A DNA stretch of 12,630 bases, from contig UZAE01001559.1 of NCBI GenBank assembly GCA_900617975.1, positions 1-12,630 on the forward strand, written 5' to 3'. Position 1 is the first letter of the stretch. Every line of letters starts with the position of its first letter. The translations under genes and the position numbers were made by a program. Below the pieces are notes generated by a model that was given only the letters and a program-made list of their open reading frames with translations, was not told the DNA's origin and did not search any database. The stretch is from Rodentolepis nana. Its lineage: Eukaryota > Platyhelminthes > Cestoda > Cyclophyllidea > Hymenolepididae. Shown one piece after another: positions 9,749 to 12,630 of the stretch.

Positions 9749-10355
9749 AAAATATTTAAGTATTTTATTCCTTCTAGACTTTTGCTGTTTTTGAGTGTTT
9801 AATTTTTAATAAATCTCAAATTGAACTATATTTCGCTTTTCTTTCTGTCACGAAATCATTGAGATTCTATTGAATTAATCACTATGTCTTTACAACCATG
9901 AAATAAGCGTGCTCTTACCAATCAATCAGTAATTCAATCGACATAATAATTTTGACACCAATACGTATTTAAACTTACTGACCAAATATCATATATAACA
10001 TAAACATTTTTATATTTATTCACATTTCATATTTTGTTCACGCGTTGCTCTACCACGGAATGACTTTAGAAACAGCGCAAAGAATAAAATGAGCAAATGT
10101 TTCTGCGCAATTGAAAAATTACACTCCGTCTTGTCTGATAAAATTTATTGTTAGCAGCTACTCTTCGTTCCAATTAGTACTGTAAAAACAAATAGGCAAA
10201 AGGGTTCTTCAAGGAGTAGTTGACGTACTTTAAAGTCAACATTTGATTTCTGATCAAAAGCCTTTGATTTTTTCTGATAATTAATTAATCAGTTTGCTTT
10301 TTATAATTAAATTTATTTTATATACCTGCCATGTAGTAATATGTAAGTCGGAGCC

Positions 10356-10376
10356 TGAGGTATTTTAAATGCCTCA
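10356..10376. repeat. Imperfect palindrome
   Basis: TGAGGTATTT and AAATGCCTCA form 10-base arms around a single T, with one mismatch. No context for a function. Confidence 0.55.
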
Positions 10377-10978
10377 CCGAGGAGGTAATGATTAACATGA
10401 AAGAAATTTAAAATAGAAACGAATGATGTTCAGTAATATTTCTATATTTGTGTATACATTTACGTAAAATTCATAAATCACATTATGGTCAAATTTAACC
10501 CATTTTCATACATTTCATTTTATAAGACTAAATCTTATTTAGATAAATACAGAAATGCCAAATAATCTTTATTTTCCTATTTTTAATAATTCAGCTCTTG
10601 TTCCAACTAAACATTTAGCTGCTTATATTAAAAAGAATGATGAATATGGCAATAACTTGGTCACAATATGTTCAACGATAATAATTAGTTAATGTCTTTA
10701 TGACAATCAAGGTTCTTCTTGTTGATTAACGCTTACCTTTATCCTTTCTAATTCCCAAATCCAATTAATATTGCTTTCTCCTTTCACCGCCATTTCATCA
10801 CGGTTGTCCTGAACTACTAATGAGAAAGTAACTTGTACTTACAGAGCAAATATTTTGAAATTGTCATGCAGCAAAGCCTTACTTGTTTAAGATTGGTTTA
10901 TATCAAGCCTCTAACAATGATTTAATAGATATGGAAGTTCAGGATTGAAATAATTTGTTATTCTTTACTGTTACAGTC

Positions 10979-10993
10979 ATTATTATTATTATT
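10979..10993 (+). repeat. (ATT)5 microsatellite
   Basis: Five perfect ATT units followed by TT. It is a short simple repeat and potentially polymorphic. Confidence 0.8.
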
Positions 10994-11040
10994 TTAAATG
11001 CTGTAAAGATGAAAATTCAAGAATTAACTGTTTCAACCTT

Positions 11041-11059
11041 CATTCTTCAAAGAAGAATG
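11041..11059. repeat. Perfect palindrome, 8-bp arms
   Basis: CATTCTTC and GAAGAATG are separated by AAA. It could form a small hairpin; no associated gene was seen. Confidence 0.65.
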
Positions 11060-12118
11060 TTGCAGTAACTCTTAGATATCTAAAAATTTGAAAATGCAAA
11101 CCTTGCAATAGGTAAATTTAACGACTACATTGAAACAATTATCAGTTGGTCAATACGATGTAGGTTGGATAATCAATGAAATAATAAATTATTAGCTAGA
11201 AAATTATAAATATTAGTAAAATCGAAACTCGGATTGGTTATAAGTGTTAACTTGAATTAATATGTCAAAAAGTATGAGTAAAGATAAATCGAACAATTTT
11301 CGACATGGAAAGGATATTTTATTTGTCAGAATATGTCAATAACTGAACGTACCATGCCTGGGAATTCCATCAGGTGGAAAATCAGTAGCCTAGGTTCTTT
11401 CTTCCTTCATGCGTACGCTATTTTCACTCTGTGTTTACCAAAGGGATTCAAGCAGATCAAAACAACAATTTAACCATTTTTTAACAAGAGCACTAAATGC
11501 CTTAAGAAAGCCACGAATTAGTTGTTTCATAAGAACATATGGCTATGAGAGTAGCGTTTACGCTTGTATGTAAATTCGGTATGAAAGTTATTGACCATCA
11601 AATCAATTTCAATCAAGGCAACAAAAGTGGAATAGAACATTTTTATGAATGAGGGAAATATTTTAATCAGTTTTTTTACCAAACTACTGAATATGAAGTT
11701 GTTTAAAAATATTAAAAAACTTAATGAAGAATTAATCTACTTAATGATTTCCTAATTGCTCCAAGATCTAGTTTTAAAATATCTTAAGGAAAAATATTCT
11801 TACGCATTTATTTTTGCCCAAATTGTTTGTAAACTCCGCGTTTGACCATGCGGTAGCGAATTCCCAAGGACAGAATACATGTGATCTAATTTCTCATGCT
11901 TTTCTTATGACGACTCAGTGTTTGTCTGATTACTAACACCCACCTGGTTCTCGAGTTCATCCCACCGGTTTAAGACTCATTTTCCTCTTTACAATTGCCT
12001 CAGATTTGAGTCAATACCAGCCATCACACTTTGTCACTTCTGTATTCATCATGCTCTATCAAAAACTGTGATCCTTGGTTTGAAGAAATAGCGGGTTTAA
12101 CACAAGCTTTTACAAATT

Positions 12119-12630
12119 GAGCTGAACTCTTCTCTTTCTACGCAGCAGCGGGACACAATAGATCCGCTTTTGAAGGAGAAATAGAGGCCATTAGGATAGC
12201 ACTATGCCAATTATGTTGCCTAGATAGGAAATTTACCAAAGCGGTGATACTTTCGGACTCACAGTCAGCAATAAACTAAATTGAAAACAGAGAGCCACCC
12301 AAAACAGCTGAGATAAAGGAATGTAGAAAACTCTATGAGCTGCTGAGAGAGAAAAACAAAACAGTGGTCCTACAATGGATTCCTGGTCACTGTGGCATTA
12401 AAGGCAATGAACTTGTTGACACACTTGCTAAGAAGGGGACAGCGATTTTGCAATGCATGGACCGGCCGATGTCTTTCCACACAATGAAGGCCTTAACCAG
12501 GAGAGAATTCCATGCCTCAAGGTGCAACGATATTAAAGCTCGAACAAAGGAGAAACAGAGGACAGTGGCAATCTCCGACATACCCGACTGGCCAAGAATC
12601 GAAGCCGTTGCTGAGTTTAGACTACGTACA
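12119..12630 (+). pseudogene. Jockey-like non-LTR retrotransposon ORF2, RNase H domain and start of C-terminal tail (truncated)
   Basis: RNase H of a LINE polyprotein, which removes template RNA during reverse transcription. The frame from 12121 reads AELFSFYAAAGHNRSAFEGE, with the catalytic Glu of the GEIEAI motif at 12178-12180. Then come AVILSDSQSAI (Asp 12256-12258), VVLQWIPGHCGIKGNE (His 12388-12390) and LVDTLAKKG (Asp 12418-12420). The motif carrying the first catalytic Asp (TDGS type) is absent: recognisable homology begins abruptly at about 12119, and TGA 12118-12120 lies just before the frame. One in-frame TAA stands at 12277-12279, probably a one-base change from a TCA serine codon. 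After it the frame is open for 117 codons to the window edge, ending in EFRLRT, the start of the conserved tail. It differs in sequence from the two old remnants near the left end, so it is another family, and it is much younger in decay. Not functional as seen. Confidence 0.9.

Larger units (their letters stand above)
9749..12118. other. Non-coding AT-rich stretch
   Basis: No gene is supported. It holds small palindromes (10274-10292, 10356-10376, 11041-11059), an (ATT)5 run at 10979-10993 and a GC-richer patch around 11335-11460 without a recognisable coding frame. The last 110 bases are open in the frame of the downstream RNase H as far as TGA 12118-12120, but the translation does not look like the missing part of that protein, so this appears to be unrelated flank. 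Confidence 0.5.

Noticed and set aside
12387..12581. 64-codon minus-strand open frame
   Set aside because: Antisense shadow of the RNase H coding sequence on the + strand.

Overview
The window looks like AT-rich, gene-poor nuclear DNA from an animal, most likely an arthropod. I favour a spider or other chelicerate, because the two better-preserved retrotransposon pieces read like the jockey-type non-LTR elements common in spider genomes. That assignment is inference from remembered family flavour, not from a search. There is no bacterial gene organisation: no operons, no ribosome-binding sites, no long open frames. The longest ATG-type open frame is only 117 codons, and it lies antisense to a decayed transposon gene. 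I see no intact host gene, tRNA, rRNA or CRISPR array.

Everything recognisable is dead retrotransposon. (1) Two old, heavily decayed copies of one element lie in opposite orientation, at about 540-1100 (minus) and 2217-3030 (plus). They can be aligned to each other by eye; one ungapped 65-base block matches at 52 positions. The plus copy retains recognisable RNase H landmarks and a jockey-like C-terminal tail of ORF2. They enclose about 1.1 kb that contains a strongly G-rich tract at 1417-1473. (2) At 7732-8227 lies the start of a jockey-like ORF2: the N-terminal part of the apurinic-type endonuclease, with the WNAGG and LEAN motifs. It breaks down into a mosaic of four partial copies of one short segment and three copies of the adjoining one. 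(3) From about 12119 to the right edge runs a much better preserved RNase H domain with the start of the C-terminal tail. It lacks its first catalytic Asp and has one in-frame stop; it continues beyond the window. No reverse transcriptase core was recognised anywhere.

The remaining sequence (1-539, 1101-2216, 3031-7731, 8228-12118) is AT-rich and shows only short palindromes, one (ATT)5 microsatellite, isolated splice-like signals and short unsupported open frames. I did not find evidence for a new biological system. The points most worth checking are the inverted pair of old LINE fragments and the scrambled endonuclease array.
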